Below are positions 1-10,207 of a DNA stretch of 64,000 nt, piece by piece. The notes below the pieces were generated by a model. That model ran no database searches. It had not been told where the DNA came from and was given only the letters and a program-made list of their open reading frames with translations. Source of the stretch: Tomocerus qinae (Eukaryota > Arthropoda > Collembola > Entomobryomorpha > Tomoceridae); NCBI GenBank assembly GCA_020055645.1, contig CM034546.1, forward strand, positions 91,822,001-91,886,000, in the 5' to 3' direction. Every line of letters starts with the position of its first letter. Position 1 is the stretch's first letter. Made by a program: the position numbers and the translations under genes.

Positions 1-103
1 AATACCCTATTAATGCTTGTTATTTAAGAGCAGAAATTCATGTTTGAAAAGCATACAGTTTTATATTGGTCTGTGTTTTACAACCATTACAAATATTTCA
101 ACC

Positions 104-661
104 AGGGGCCAATTGCACCATAGCTACCCTTTTCACTTTTCACTTTTGCTTTTCATTTTGCGAAAGTTGCAAAGTAAAAAGTAAAATCGTTGCACCAAAA
201 TTTTGGCCTCACTAATCACTTTGCAACCTAAAAGTGAAAAGTAAAAAAGTTGAACATGTAAACTGTGCCCTGTTTCTTAGCAACATTGCTCTCGACTTCG
301 ACTTTCATGCTCATCGACATTTGCAAATTCAAAATTTTAATTCCGTAGCTGCGGTAACTCCGTAAAATCTCGAACATTTTAAGAAAATCCCTATTTGTAC
401 CCTATTGCTCATCTAGTATTATTATACTTGACAAGCCTCAGCACACCTTGCAAAAAAACCTGCAAAGTTGTTCAACTTTTTCTTTTCCACTTTTGCGATT
501 TGTTGTCCGTGCAACAGAGATTGCAAAGTAAGCGCTTTTTACTTGCAACTTTTACTTTTCACTTTTTACTTTTATTCCAATTTCGGTGCAACGACAATTT
601 TGCAAAATGGCCTATAAAAGTGCAAAGTAAAAAGCAAAAGTTGATGGTACAACTGACCCCT
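104..661. mobile_element. MITE-like element with terminal inverted repeats
   Basis: The first 18 bases (104-121, AGGGGCCAATTGCACCAT) match the reverse complement of the last 18 (644-661) at 15 positions. Inside the ends both arms are rich in the same CTTTTCACTTTT/AAAGTAAAAAGT words in opposite orientation, so the 558 bp can fold back over much of its length. There is no coding capacity. Flanking bases (acc and aac) do not give a clear target duplication, so the superfamily is undecided. The 103-codon ORF across it is composed of these repeat words and is not a gene. Confidence 0.6.
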
Positions 662-718
662 AACAACAGCGGCATTATGCCAATCAACAGTAACACCAAA
701 GATTAAATAACATATTTT

Positions 719-925
719 TTGGCTGTTGTTTGCGAACCGTTAGGCATATTTTGTCAACAATCAATAGGGATCGTCACAAGCCCATATACGACGTTTTTGC
801 CAAGTTTGGTCAAATTCCGTCATTTCTTTCGGGAGTTAACGTGGGGACGGACTTGGTGTAGTTTCATCGCGCGGACGGACAGACTGCGATTCTATATAGC
901 TCGTCAGGCCAGCTAAAAAGTGCCT
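719..925 (+). repeat. Dispersed repeat family R1, copy 1
   Basis: This copy shares with 4510-4725 and 7877-8030 an ordered set of words: CAATAGGGATCGTCAC, a CCATA(G)GC block, a TTGCCAAGTTGGTCAA-type block, a CGGACGGACAGACTG block and an ending GGCGAGCTAAAAA or similar. No ORF is conserved between copies. It is an ancient interspersed repeat of unknown class, about 150-210 bp per copy here. Confidence 0.6.
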
Positions 926-1101
926 CCCTAAAAGATCGAATCCTGTATACATTATACATAGAAGTATATATAATATAGTGATTTCGGTCCTACGTGTCGT
1001 AAAAACCTTTTTGTGGACAAAACAAATTAAATATGAATACGTATAACTTTCAGACAGAATATGTCCCCAAAGTTTTTCATACTAAAAATGTACCTATTTC
1101 C

Positions 1102-1320
1102 GGCTCATCCTATCTACCCGACACCAGACAGCCAACTACCCGACTCCTTTCCACCCGACGCCCGACAACGACCAAATCCTATCTACCCGACAGCCAACTA
1201 CCAGACACCCGATGCCTTCCCACCCGATGCCCGACAGCGGCCAAATCCTTCCCACCCGACGCCCGACAACTAACTACCGGACACCCGATGCCTAACCAAC
1301 CGACAACAGATTGCTTGGAA
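1102..1320 (+). repeat. CCCGACA-rich degenerate array, left arm of a fold-back
   Basis: Short degenerate tandem units of the type CCCGACACCCGACAAC and CCAACTACC. Bases 1102-1144 are the exact reverse complement of 4013-4055 (43 bp), and 1233-1267 are the exact reverse complement of 3508-3542 (35 bp). The block is therefore one arm of a large interrupted inverted repeat. The Pro/Thr/Arg-rich reading frames across it are translations of the repeat, not genes. Confidence 0.75.
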
Positions 1321-1777
1321 AATTAAAAATTTTTACCCGATGGATGTGCAAGTCATAGCATACCCGAAAGTTTGAAGGCATGGACTGTCATAAGCTAGAG
1401 ACATGAGCTTCCTCTATGCCAATACCAACACTGGTGTTGTAAGCAAAAAAAAAGAATAGAAAAACGGTTTAATAGAAAAGCGATTACTGCCACATGGGAT
1501 AACAGTGCAATACTGGAAATAGCAATACATGCGCGACAGAGCCGCAGGGAGGGGGGTATACGGCCTATGCATGGATAGGTATGCCCCTACAACTTATACA
1601 TGGATAGGTATGCACCTAAAGCTTGTGTGCATTTCTCCCTATGTACTCAGGCACACATGCAATCTCACCATGTTCTCAGGCACTACATGCACTCTCCCTT
1701 CATTCTCAGGCACACATGCCCCTTTCTTATGCATGGATGCAGGCATACAGCTAAAGCTTGCCTGTATTTGTCCCTAG

Positions 1778-2084
1778 TCCCTATGTACTCAGGCACATGC
1801 ATTATCCCTATGTACTCAGGCACATGCATTATCCCTATGTACTCAGGCACATGCATTATCCCTATGTACTCAGGCACATGCATTATCCCTATGTACTCAG
1901 GCACATGCATTATCCCTATGTACTCAGGCACATGCATTATCCCTATGTACTCAGGCACATGCATTATCCCTATGTACTCAGGCACATGCATTATCCCTAT
2001 GTACTCAGGCACATGCATTATCCCTATGTACTCAGGCACATGCATTATCCCTATGTACTCAGGCACATGCATTATCCCTATGTA
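1778..2084 (+). repeat. 27-bp minisatellite, left part (about 11 copies)
   Basis: Near-perfect head-to-tail copies of a 27-bp unit containing CCCTATGTACTCAGGCAC and ATGCATTAT. Diverged precursor-like units (CTCAGGCACACATGC and relatives) lie upstream at 1640-1750. The array is interrupted at 2084 by the element at 2085-3255 and resumes at 3256 in the same orientation. Since 27 is divisible by three, all frames stay open and give spurious 9-residue-periodic proteins. Confidence 0.95.
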
Positions 2085-3255
2085 TTATCAATTCGGACTA
2101 ACATCTAACACAAAGGATACAATGGAAACAATGAAACACCATCACTAATTAGATATTTTGTATTGTGTTGCTAATTGCTTTTTAATTGCCTTTCCTCGAC
2201 GCTCGGCGAAGCGAATGCAGTAGTGAATGTGTTGTAGACTGCAGCTCGATGGCGGGGGCAATAAAACTGGCGAAGTTGTATCTTCAATATACCGAACGTA
2301 GATTATAATACACAATCTCACACACAAAGTACCAATATAGTAATAAATAACATATTAAGAAGCTTACCACGCATGACTGCATAGTAACCACAACCACATA
2401 GACCTTGCTAAATGCATGTTAAGAGCCCAGTACCTTTAAATTTGGAAATCTCTGATGACTACCAAAATACATGTAAAAATTGTTTTACAACTCTTGGAAT
2501 TCTTTCTAAAGTTCTTACCCGGTTTTCTTGTGTGGCACATTTTTGGAATCTTGAATATATTGTCAACCACCCCATTGTACAAAATATACGATATGTTTAC
2601 TCATTAATATATCTTATTGCGATTATAATTTTGTAAACGACAAAATCTGCTAGAAAATTTAAATATAGATATAGAGGAACACACGAGGGTTGCTGGATTT
2701 TTTTATATCGTTGCTTTAAATGGTGCAAAAAGTGAACATTCTAAAGAAAACTGGTCCACTTTTTTTGGAATTTGACATTTTTTAAACATTTAAAACAATG
2801 GTATCAAAAATCTAGCAACCCTCGAGTGTTTCTCGATAGTTCAGGATTCCAAATATTTAAGTTCCATAAAATCGGACTTATCCTTCGGGAGGAATAAAGC
2901 CAGATGTAAAACATTATTTAGCATGCATTTAGCAAGGTCTTTGTGGTTGTGGTTACTATGCAGGTATGCGTGGTAAGCTTCTTAATATGTTATTTATTAC
3001 TATATTGGTACTTTGTGTGTGAGATTGTGTATTATAATCTACGTTCGGTATATTGAAGATACAACTTCGCCAGTTTTATTGCCCCCGCCATCGAGCTGCA
3101 GTCTACAACACATCCACTACTGCATTCGCTTCGCCGAGCGTCGAGGAAAGGCAATTAAAAAGCAATTAGCAACACAATACAAAATATCCAATTAGTGATG
3201 GTGTTTCATTGTTTCCATTGTATCCTTTGTGTTAGATGTTAGTCCGAATTGATAA
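2085..3255. mobile_element. Palindromic non-autonomous DNA transposon, 334-bp TIRs, TA target
   Basis: Arms 2085-2418 and 2922-3255 are inverted copies with about five mismatches in 334 bp. The element starts TTATCAATTCGGACT and ends with its reverse complement. It sits exactly inside the minisatellite unit: CCTATGTA to its left and TACTCAGG to its right, so the TA of CCTATGTACTCAGG is duplicated (2083-2084 and 3256-3257). TA duplication suggests mobilisation by an IS630/Tc1/mariner-type transposase, but there is no transposase inside. Matching 60-codon ORFs on opposite strands (2145-2327 and 3013-3195) are just the two arms. Confidence 0.9.
2674..2835. mobile_element. Small hairpin MITE nested in the palindromic element
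   Basis: Arms of about 30 bp (2674-2703 and 2806-2835), sharing GAGGGTTGCT(G/A)GATTTTT, face each other around a spacer of about 100 bp inside the unique centre of the 2085-3255 element. It is AT-rich and has no ORF. It may be an independent insertion or an original subterminal hairpin of the host element. Confidence 0.6.
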
Positions 3256-3495
3256 TACTCAGGCACATGCATTATCCCTATGTACACAGGCACATGCATT
3301 ATCCCTATGTACTCAGGCACATGCATTATCCCTATGTACTCAGGCACATGCATTATCCCTATGTACTCAGGCACATGCATTATCCCTATGTACTCAGGCA
3401 CATGCATTATCCCTATGTACTCAGGCACATGCATCATCCCTATGTTCTCAGGCACATGCATTGTACGTATGTACTCAGGCACATGCATTATTCCT
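3256..3495 (+). repeat. 27-bp minisatellite, right part (about 9 copies)
   Basis: Continuation of the 1778-2084 array in the same orientation after the inserted palindrome. The last three or so units are diverged (CATCATCCCTATGTTC, TTGTACGTATG). The first complete unit begins with TACTCAGGCACATG directly after the TA target duplication. Confidence 0.95.
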
Positions 3496-4509
3496 TTTTC
3501 ATTTTTTGTCGGGCGTCGGGTGGGAAGGATTTGGCCGCTGTCGCTGGCCAGCTAGTAGCAGTAGCTTGGTTAGTGGAGCGTTCGGAGCTCTAGGCCGTCG
3601 GGCTCTCGGGTTCGGTTCGTGCCATAGGGATTGCTAGCTGGGTGACATTTCGGCTCGATGAAAGTACGGGGATGTCATCCGTGGGAGGGGTGGATTAATT
3701 TCCATAAATGCTGTAAAAAGCTGCCTCATCCCTAAAAGTGCCACATAGTTATATCGTAACAGCGACACTCTACTGGCACGAGTGTCTATCCTTGGAAAGG
3801 CAGATTGGTAAGGCTTGACCCACTACAAATCTGTTAAAGCTGGATAGAAATCCACCTTTCCTTTATCTGCAAATGCAGAAGGAGCCAACAAGTCAAGGGA
3901 GGAAGAGCAGTGACAAGCTACAAAGGTTGCCAACTGATTCAGTACCGTGGTGTCTGGTGGTCCTTATGTTGACTATAAACCTGAACTTTAACTTTAACTT
4001 CGGGCATCGGGTGTCGGGTAGTTGGCTGTCTGGTGTCGGGTAGATAGGATGAGCCCCTACTTCCTGAGATATGGCAGTTGGGCATGCAGTGCACCTGCAA
4101 GAAATGGAAAACAAGCCCTATAAGGCCATGAAAAAGCCGAACAAAAAGCTTGAGCGCGTAGGCAGAAAGACTTATGGATGAGTGGATATTAAATTTGACG
4201 GCGTTTGACTGTTGTTTCGTTTGTGTCGCTTTGCCATACCGCGCCGGTTGGTGGCCTAGTCTAGTCTATTCTGCTCTAGCTAGGGTCTGCTGCAGGCAGT
4301 GATAGGACTTCAATTTCTGTTCTGCAATCTGCACTGCTGCAGATCATTGCAACTCTTGCAGATTAGGTGCAGTATGCTTTTTTTTCTCTTCTGTTGCAAT
4401 TCTGCTGCGTTATAAGGCTGCCTGGTACATCTCTACATTATAATCGTAGACTTTATAAAGCAGTAAATTTACCTGTCTATGTGTATATATGTATTATAAC
4501 ACTACGGTT
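3496..4509. other. Broken right arm of the outer fold-back plus unassigned sequence
   Basis: 3508-3542 and 4013-4055 are reverse complements of the left arm at 1233-1267 and 1102-1144, in the order expected of one right arm split by about 470 bp (3543-4012). That insert and 4056-4509 show no ORF, no obvious RNA gene and no recognised repeat, apart from GCTGCAG-rich words near 4330. Confidence 0.6.
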
Positions 4510-4725
4510 ATATCCCAGGTTCCGACAGAAGACAAAGTGAGCGCGCGGTATCTCAGTAACCTTTTTATCGATTTGAACACTTGGGTTCCTCACAGGTCCG
4601 TAGGCATTGCTTTTGGCAAGTTGGATCAATTTCCATGAATGCGTTCAAAAGTTAGTGTTGGCGGACGGACGTACGGACAGACTGTGTGGTTCTATAAGCT
4701 GCCTTATTCAGGCGAGCTAAAAATC
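4510..4725 (+). repeat. Dispersed repeat family R1, copy 2
   Basis: Begins GAAGACAAAGTGAGCGCG, contains GCGCGCGGTATCTCAG, GGTCCGTAGGCATTGC and GGCGGACGGACG, and ends TTCAGGCGAGCTAAAAA. It is the most complete of the three copies in the window. No coding capacity. Confidence 0.65.
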
Positions 4726-5299
4726 AAAATCGATTAATATTGAGATCAAAATAAACATAAAATCAAAATTGGTTGATATTGACTGTCATAATGAAAAGTA
4801 AATCGAAAAATGTAAATTTGACGGTCAATTTGAAAATAAATTCTAAATAGATTTATTTTCGTCCTACAATAGATATTTTCCGGTTTAATTTACTATATTA
4901 TAAAATCTTACATTTGGTCGAATCGGATTTAAATTTGTATACTACACCGTATTTAGAAGTCAATTTCGGAGGGAGCAATTACGCCATCAACTTATGTGTA
5001 TTAGGCATAATCGCGCGAAGCGCATCGAAGAAAAGAAAGGAATTTTTGCCTTAAAACCCAAAAAATTTTCAAGTATTATTTGTTGGGCCCCTCCCGAAAT
5101 TTTCTTCTGGCTGCGGCCCTGCTAAACTTAGGTCAACTTTTCTGCTATTAATATTGAAAATTTCAAAAAACGAAGCCTTACACGCCCTCGGTACTTACGT
5201 CAAGAATCGACGACTGAAAACCAAAAGCGGTTATCTTTTATTGTCATTATTGTTATCTTCTTTCTACTTCAATGTACAGGAGAGGATACGACCTATCTA
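4726..5299. other. AT-rich sequence without genes
   Basis: Apart from the MITE fragment near 5020-5120 there is only AT-rich sequence with short imperfect internal repeats (ATCAAAAT.GATTAATATTGA around 4725-4780). No gene is supported. Confidence 0.5.
5020..5120 (-). mobile_element. Fragment of the CAGGGCCGCAG hAT-like MITE family
   Basis: The right end is CTGGCTGCGGCCCTG (to about 5120), the reverse complement of the terminus CAGGGCCGCAGCCAG seen at 8109 and 8677. The interior shares GCGCGAAGCGC, AAAATTTTC and GGGCCCCTCCCGAAATTT-type words with those copies. The opposite terminus is not found, so the copy is truncated or diverged. Confidence 0.6.
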
Positions 5300-7157
5300 C
5301 AGTATGTATCAAAAGTGGGTATACATAGGAGTTTATGGGTATACATAGGAATTTAGTATCCATAGCACTTTCATTGTTAGTTCACTGCTCAATATGCAAT
5401 TTCCCTTTTATTATTTCACTAGTGAACCCAGCTAAGGGGGCAAATCTAGCACTCAAGAGAAATTCAGCAGGCCACCCATCACAGTAATAAAAACAATTTC
5501 GAAAACATCCCATTAGGTTGTTAACTTTGCAAATACAAAGTACATTTAAATTAATACACCTTTATTTTCTACAGTGGTTGGAAAAATTAGCTGCAGCCCC
5601 AACTTCCTGATAAAAAGGAATTTCCTACACCAAAATAATATCTGTAGATAGTAGCATCAAATATAGGGAACAATGAAAGACTATTTCCGAAAAAAAATCC
5701 CACAAAGTTACCAAAACTTTTAAAATCGAGAAAATAAGATTCCCTCTCGGATTTTGGAAAAACGTTCAAATCCCATGAGTAAAACTTACGAATAAATATT
5801 TTTAAAGAATAGTTAATTACCCAGTGCTGTTATTTAATTCTACAAAAAGATATCCCAACTGGCACAAAGGAATTAAGAGGGTAGTAAAAAGTAAACCTAG
5901 CTCTATTAAAAAATGTTGAATAAGTTTTTCGATATTATAGCAGAACCAATTTGGGTTAGAAGTTTTGAAATGCTATTTAATACGCACATTCAACATTACG
6001 ATCATTACGAAATGTTCCCTTTCGCTAATCATTTCCATTCGATCCCCAGTCACCATTCAACCTTCTTATGTAAACTATTATTATTTAGATGTTATAACAA
6101 TAATATGAAACAACTCATTTCGTTGGTTTAGAGGAATTGGGCTTGCGCATTTTACTTTTTTTGCTTTTAAGGAGCCTGCATATATTCCGTGTGCAGTTGA
6201 TGGGAGGAGGGGATACCCAAAAGTGTTGCAGTCAGCCCTTGCGTTACACATGTGGGAGGGGGTTTTGCTTTACGTAATATATGCAGGTTCCCTAGGTTCT
6301 CCCTACCACACGTACATACATATATATATATATATAAATATATATAGACAGGTAAATTTATCAAGTCTGCGATTATATATAGAGATTGTTCGTCTCTCTT
6401 TCCTTCTTTTCGCAATAAATAATGCGTTGCATCAATCTGAAGAACTCAATAAGGATAGACTGTCAATAAGTGAGCGAATTGAAATTGTAAAGATGCGGAC
6501 AACAATGTCGTTACGAAAGATGGCTGATAGAAGATATCCTGCAAAGACAGTTAGCATCAAAACAGTAGCAGTTACCACAGCTCGGTTTGATAGGACTGGT
6601 TCCGTCAAAAGCTTACCAAAAGTAGGAAGACCCACATCCACATCTGCTACAAACTCTGTCATGTCCTATTTTGCACAAACACCGTCCCGATGACCCTGGC
6701 CGTCGTATGATCTTCTGTTCGTGGGCTCATGATTCGATAGAAGCTAATCAGAATTTCACAAAAACAATCTTGTTTAGCGACGATGCAATATCCCACTTAA
6801 ATGGTACTGTGAATCAACAGACTTGTCGGTATTGGTCCAAAACCAACCCCGGTGAATGACTTGCTGAAGAAGCAAGGCTCTCCGAAAACTAAGGGAGTGG
6901 ATCCTCACAACATTTGGTTCCAGCAAGACGGAACTCCCCCACATTGACAGTTTACCATATTGAGTTCTTCAGATTCAAGCAACGCATTATTTATTGCGAA
7001 AAGAAGGAAAGAGAGACGAACAATGAAATAATAAAAGGGAAATCTGGCTGGTAAAAATTGCATATTGAGCTGTGAACTAATAATGAAAGTGCTATGGATA
7101 CTAAATTCCTATGTATACCCATAAACTCCTATGTATACCCACTTTTGATACATACTG
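5300..7157. mobile_element. Tc1/mariner-type transposon, inactive
   Basis: The ends are inverted copies of about 125 bp beginning CAGTATGTATCAAAAGTGGG (5300-5425 against 7024-7157), flanked by TA on both sides (5298-5299 and 7158-7159), the hallmark of the IS630/Tc1/mariner superfamily. The interior carries remnants of a transposase (separate entry). A further inverted pair of about 70 bp (about 6380-6448 and 6956-7028) brackets the coding remnant, the right copy abutting the right terminal repeat. Bases 5426-6378 hold nothing recognisable. Confidence 0.85.
6379..7005 (+). pseudogene. Degenerate Tc1/mariner-type transposase
   Basis: The open stretch ending at 6693 encodes a helix-turn-helix type N-terminal region (LSISERIEIVKM, then FDRTGSVKSLPKVGRPTS, the usual TGS-GRP linker). 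A second frame ending near 6859 encodes LFSDDAISHLNG and the RYWSKTNP block typical of the catalytic core region with FSDE.FHLNG. Further on, WFQQDGTPPH (about 6911-6940) is the QDG.P.H block. The blocks lie in different frames, the distance between them is much shorter than in an intact enzyme, and in-frame stops intervene. It is a deleted, frameshifted relic with no active product. Confidence 0.8.
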
Positions 7158-7876
7158 TATACTCACTGTAGAAAGTAAGGTAACTGTCGACTTTGTTAAC
7201 GGAGTGACTATGCCGGTAATCCCTTCCAAAGTAATTGAAATAACCCTGTGTTATTTTAGTTACTATGAAAGGGATAGCAACTATAGGTTCCCTATCTCTT
7301 CTGTACATTTAGGTTAACTGAATGTAACAATAAAATGAGCCCAGAAATAGGAAACGCGTTCTAGCTGAGGCAGCCTTAAATTTATTTCTGACTCGACTAA
7401 CACATAGCTTTGCAAGTTTGTCCATAGCATAGCACAACAGCCAGCAACTTTTTCCATGCATGCACATCACAGGTTGATTGCCTAGCACCACACACACTCA
7501 CACTACGATCACTATCACACTACGTTATACAGTTCATACTCAATACTCATACAGAAGTTTCAGTTTTTAGTGGTAGTGGTAGTATACATCGGACCACGTC
7601 TGCAGACACCAAGGAACCGTGCATATATTACGCACGCACATATTACGCCCGCTTCTGAAGGAAAAGGGGGCTGTAATAATTTATTAAAAACCTACATTAA
7701 AAATCACACTTTTTATTTTAGTCAAAATTCTAACTGTAATTGGGTCTGTTATTTTAATTAACCCAACTAATTTAATCGTCCTTGCTATTTGGTTTTAGTT
7801 TACACGTTACTTTAATTAACCGCGTTATTTTAATTACCCTCTCTATGTTAATTGACTTAATTATTAATTTTAAGTC
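7158..7876. other. Sequence without recognised genes
   Basis: Contains ATTAATTTTAATTAAC-type AT-rich sequence around 7740-7870 and scattered CACAC words. The ORFs here are short and show no composition or motif arguing for a gene. Confidence 0.4.
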
Positions 7877-8030
7877 ATGAAAGTGAGCGCGCGGTATCTC
7901 AGCAACCGATTTACCTCAAACTCAATAGGGATCGTCACCAGTCCATAGGCATTGTTTTGCCATGGTTGGTCAAAAGTTATCGTGGCGTTACTGTACGGTT
8001 CTAAGCTGTCTTATTCAGGCGAGCAAAAAA
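7877..8030 (+). repeat. Dispersed repeat family R1, copy 3
   Basis: GTGAGCGCGCGGTATCTCAG at the left, AATAGGGATCGTCACCAGTC in the middle and TTATTCAGGCGAGC at the right match copies 1 and 2. It is shorter, having lost most of the CGGACGGACGG block. Confidence 0.6.
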
Positions 8031-8108
8031 TCGTGAAATTCAAAAAATTTTAAAACGACTTTATGAAACCGAGCGTTATGGAAATAATCATTAATTTGAG
8101 TTTCTGAC

Positions 8109-8242
8109 CAGGGCCGCAGCCAGAAAAAAATTTCAGGGGGGCCCGACAAATAATAATTGGCGAAAATTTTTGGGTTTTAAGGCAAAAATTCCTTTCTTTT
8201 CATCGATTTCGGGGGGGCAGGGCCCCCCTCTCTGCGGCCCTG
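8109..8242. mobile_element. hAT-like MITE (CAGGGCCGCAG family) with 8-bp TSD
   Basis: Starts CAGGGCCGCAGCCAG and ends CTCTGCGGCCCTG. The eight bases TTTCTGAC occur immediately before (8101-8108) and after (8243-8250). Short CAGGG-type inverted ends with an 8-bp target duplication fit the hAT superfamily. It is 134 bp long with no coding capacity. The perfect duplication implies a fairly recent insertion. Confidence 0.85.
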
Positions 8243-8375
8243 TTTCTGACTATGAGACGCATTAGACCTGTTTTATACTTATCACTATGACTTCACTTTC
8301 ACTACAATTAATTTGTAATTAGCAAAAATATGTTTCCAATAAGCCCTTTTTTATTCCCGATCCTATCCCAACTCC

Positions 8376-8566
8376 CAAGGACGTATTTAGGGATGGGCTT
8401 TACGGGCTGAAGATAGCAAAAGCGATTATTTGCCATTTTAAGGCCGTTTTTGACTCATTTCCTTCAAAAAATGGCAAAAATTTTCGCGCTACGCGCGAAT
8501 ATATATACTTAAAATATCTATTGGAAATCTAGCCCCTTCCGAAACTCAGTTCTGCATACGCGCTTG
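8376..8566. mobile_element. hAT-like MITE, CAAGGACGTA family, copy A
   Basis: Begins CAAGGACGTATTTAGGG and ends GCGCTTG. The eight bases CCAACTCC flank it on both sides (8368-8375 and 8567-8574). It is closely similar to 19715-19950, including TTTCGCGCTACGCGCGAATA and CTTAAAATATCTATTGG. Eight-base duplication and short CA-starting inverted ends point to hAT. It interrupts the left arm of the palindromic element 8264-9103. Confidence 0.9.
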
Positions 8567-8676
8567 CCAACTCCTATGTACTACATTAATAATTTGAAAT
8601 TATTTTTTGGTGGGAACAGCGTCTCGGATTTAGTCTAACCGAGATGGTAGTAGAAGGGTGCAAGTTGTTTCCTACC

Positions 8677-8820
8677 CAGGGCCGCAGCCAGAAAAAAATT
8701 TCGGAAGGGGCACCAAGAAAAAATTAGCTAATTTTCGCGCGAAGCGCGAAAATTTTAGCGATTTTTTGCGATTTTAGACAAAAATTTCTTTATTTTTCTC
8801 GATTTCGGGGGGGGCACGTC
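8677..8820. mobile_element. CAGGGCCGCAG hAT-like MITE, right end degraded
   Basis: Starts CAGGGCCGCAGCCAG directly after TTTCCTACC. Contains TTCGCGCGAAGCGCGAA and ends in a G-run followed by GCACGTC and TACCAAAAATG. The flanking palindrome arm resumes with CTACCAAAAATGTAG, so the host sequence was split near CCTACC, but the right terminus and one copy of the duplication are damaged. Confidence 0.65.
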
Positions 8821-9276
8821 TACCAAAAATGTAGTTCAAACAAAGCCACTTCTTACAAGTACGGTCAATCATGCTTTGCTTGAACTACATTTTTGGTAGG
8901 AAACAACTTGCACCCTTCTACTACCACCTCGGTTAGACTACATCCGAGACGCTGTTCTCACCAAAAAATAATTTCAAATTATTCGTGTAGTTCATAGGAG
9001 TTGGGATATGATCGGGAATAAAAAAAGGGCTTATTTGGTTTCCAACGTAATGACGTCATTTTGACGTCACTAAACGTGAAAGTGAGAAGTATAAAGCAGG
9101 TCTGCAGAAGAATTCCTAAAACGATGGTAATATGCTGGACTGGAGTCCCGTGTTTCGTGCGTTTCTTGCGTCTGCGAGGGAGGGGGAGAGTCAATTAAAA
9201 GAGCAAATTATTGTAAGTAGGTTAAAACATCGAAAGCCATTTGTTCGAATGACGTTTTATGGGCAAAATAAGATAG

Positions 9277-9425
9277 AATACATAAAGATAGAATGCAAAA
9301 ACAAAATATCGAATACCGAATACCAAATGATAGAATGCAAAAACAAATGTTCGAATATCGAATACACAAAGATAGAATGCAAAAACAAATGTTCGAATAC
9401 CGAATACAAATTGGTAGAATTAATA
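9277..9425 (+). repeat. 42-bp tandem repeat, left of an inverted pair of arrays
   Basis: Three to four units of the form GATAGAATGCAAAAACAAA followed by TGTTCGAATACCGAATAC. The reverse complement array is at 10208-10390. The 112-codon ORF beginning upstream is largely a translation of this repeat. Confidence 0.8.
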
Positions 9426-10207
9426 CAATCTAGGCTATGTGGACTGGGAATGGTAGGTGTTTATGGATAGAAAGGTTGATGCTGTCCACTGTCCACACTG
9501 ATGTTGCTGTGAATGTTCTTATAATTTAGATCCTCTTAAAATGGAAGTTTGTGTTATTGTATTAGCCATAAAGTTTGTAAAATCGCAAAAAGGTAAGGAT
9601 AAATTAGCGCTGTGTAAATGTGGTCAGCTTGGGATACGGTAAAGCCAAAGTGGAAGCAATACTTTTTGGAGGGGTATCATTTACGAGTAGGTCTACATAT
9701 CAAAGTGCATACAGTCATACAGTAATTTTAAAAAAATTCTTCGAACCCCATTCTTCAGTAGTTATATTGAAAATTCCACATTTTGGGCTTTGACTTGAAG
9801 ATATAACTTCGTAATATATACTGCACAAAAAACACATTTTTCGATTTCAAACGATATCTTCAAGTCCAAAAATGGGAAATTTTCAATATAACTACTATAG
9901 AATAAGTTTCGATTAATTTTAAAAAAAATATTGTATGGGTATAGAACCAGTGGTCTCAGATCCTTAGGGAATTTCCAAAAAAATAGTATGAATTTTTCTG
10001 ATTCCCATTTACCCTCTATGATTATTTTTGCTGGTTACCCAGCAACATCCCCATTTGTGGCAAAAACAATCTGAGTCTTTTGAAACATGGACCATTACCT
10101 TAATTTGAATATATGTTACCATGACTGACTAATAATGTTATTATGATTATGACTAACTATATGACTACAAGTCTATTATTTATTATTTGTAATAAAACTA
10201 TCTGTCA
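9426..10207. repeat. Spacer with an imperfect palindrome at 9722-9932
   Basis: 9722-9804 and 9853-9932 pair as an imperfect hairpin (GTAGTTATATTGAAAATT and ACTTGAAGATAT in both arms). The rest of the interval between the two 42-bp arrays shows no ORF. The inverted arrays plus spacer may be one fold-back element of about 1.2 kb. Confidence 0.5.

Larger units (their letters stand above)
8264..9103. mobile_element. Palindromic element with two nested MITEs
   Basis: The left arm from AGACCTGTTTTATACTT (8264) and the right arm ending at 9103 are inverted copies. The best-conserved core is 8575-8675 against 8880-9000 (GAACAGCGTCTCGGAT, GGTAGTAGAAGGGTGC). The left arm is interrupted by the MITE at 8376-8566, and a CAGGGCCGCAG-type element lies at 8677-8820 near the centre. 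The original element was therefore an almost complete palindrome of a few hundred base pairs. There is no ORF and its superfamily is unknown. Confidence 0.75.

Noticed and set aside
1600..2148. Long ORFs with 9-residue periodicity on both strands across 1.6-3.6 kb
   Set aside because: They translate a 27-bp minisatellite; the unit length is a multiple of three so all frames stay open. No gene-like sequence outside the repeat.
2145..3195. Two identical 60-codon ORFs on opposite strands, apparently a conserved duplicated gene
   Set aside because: They are the two arms of the same inverted repeat, so identity is expected and is not evidence of selection.
1778..3495. CRISPR-like array of regularly spaced repeats
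   Set aside because: Units are directly adjacent with no unique spacers, and the genome is animal; it is a minisatellite. The same applies to the arrays at 20.0, 52.5 and 54 kb.
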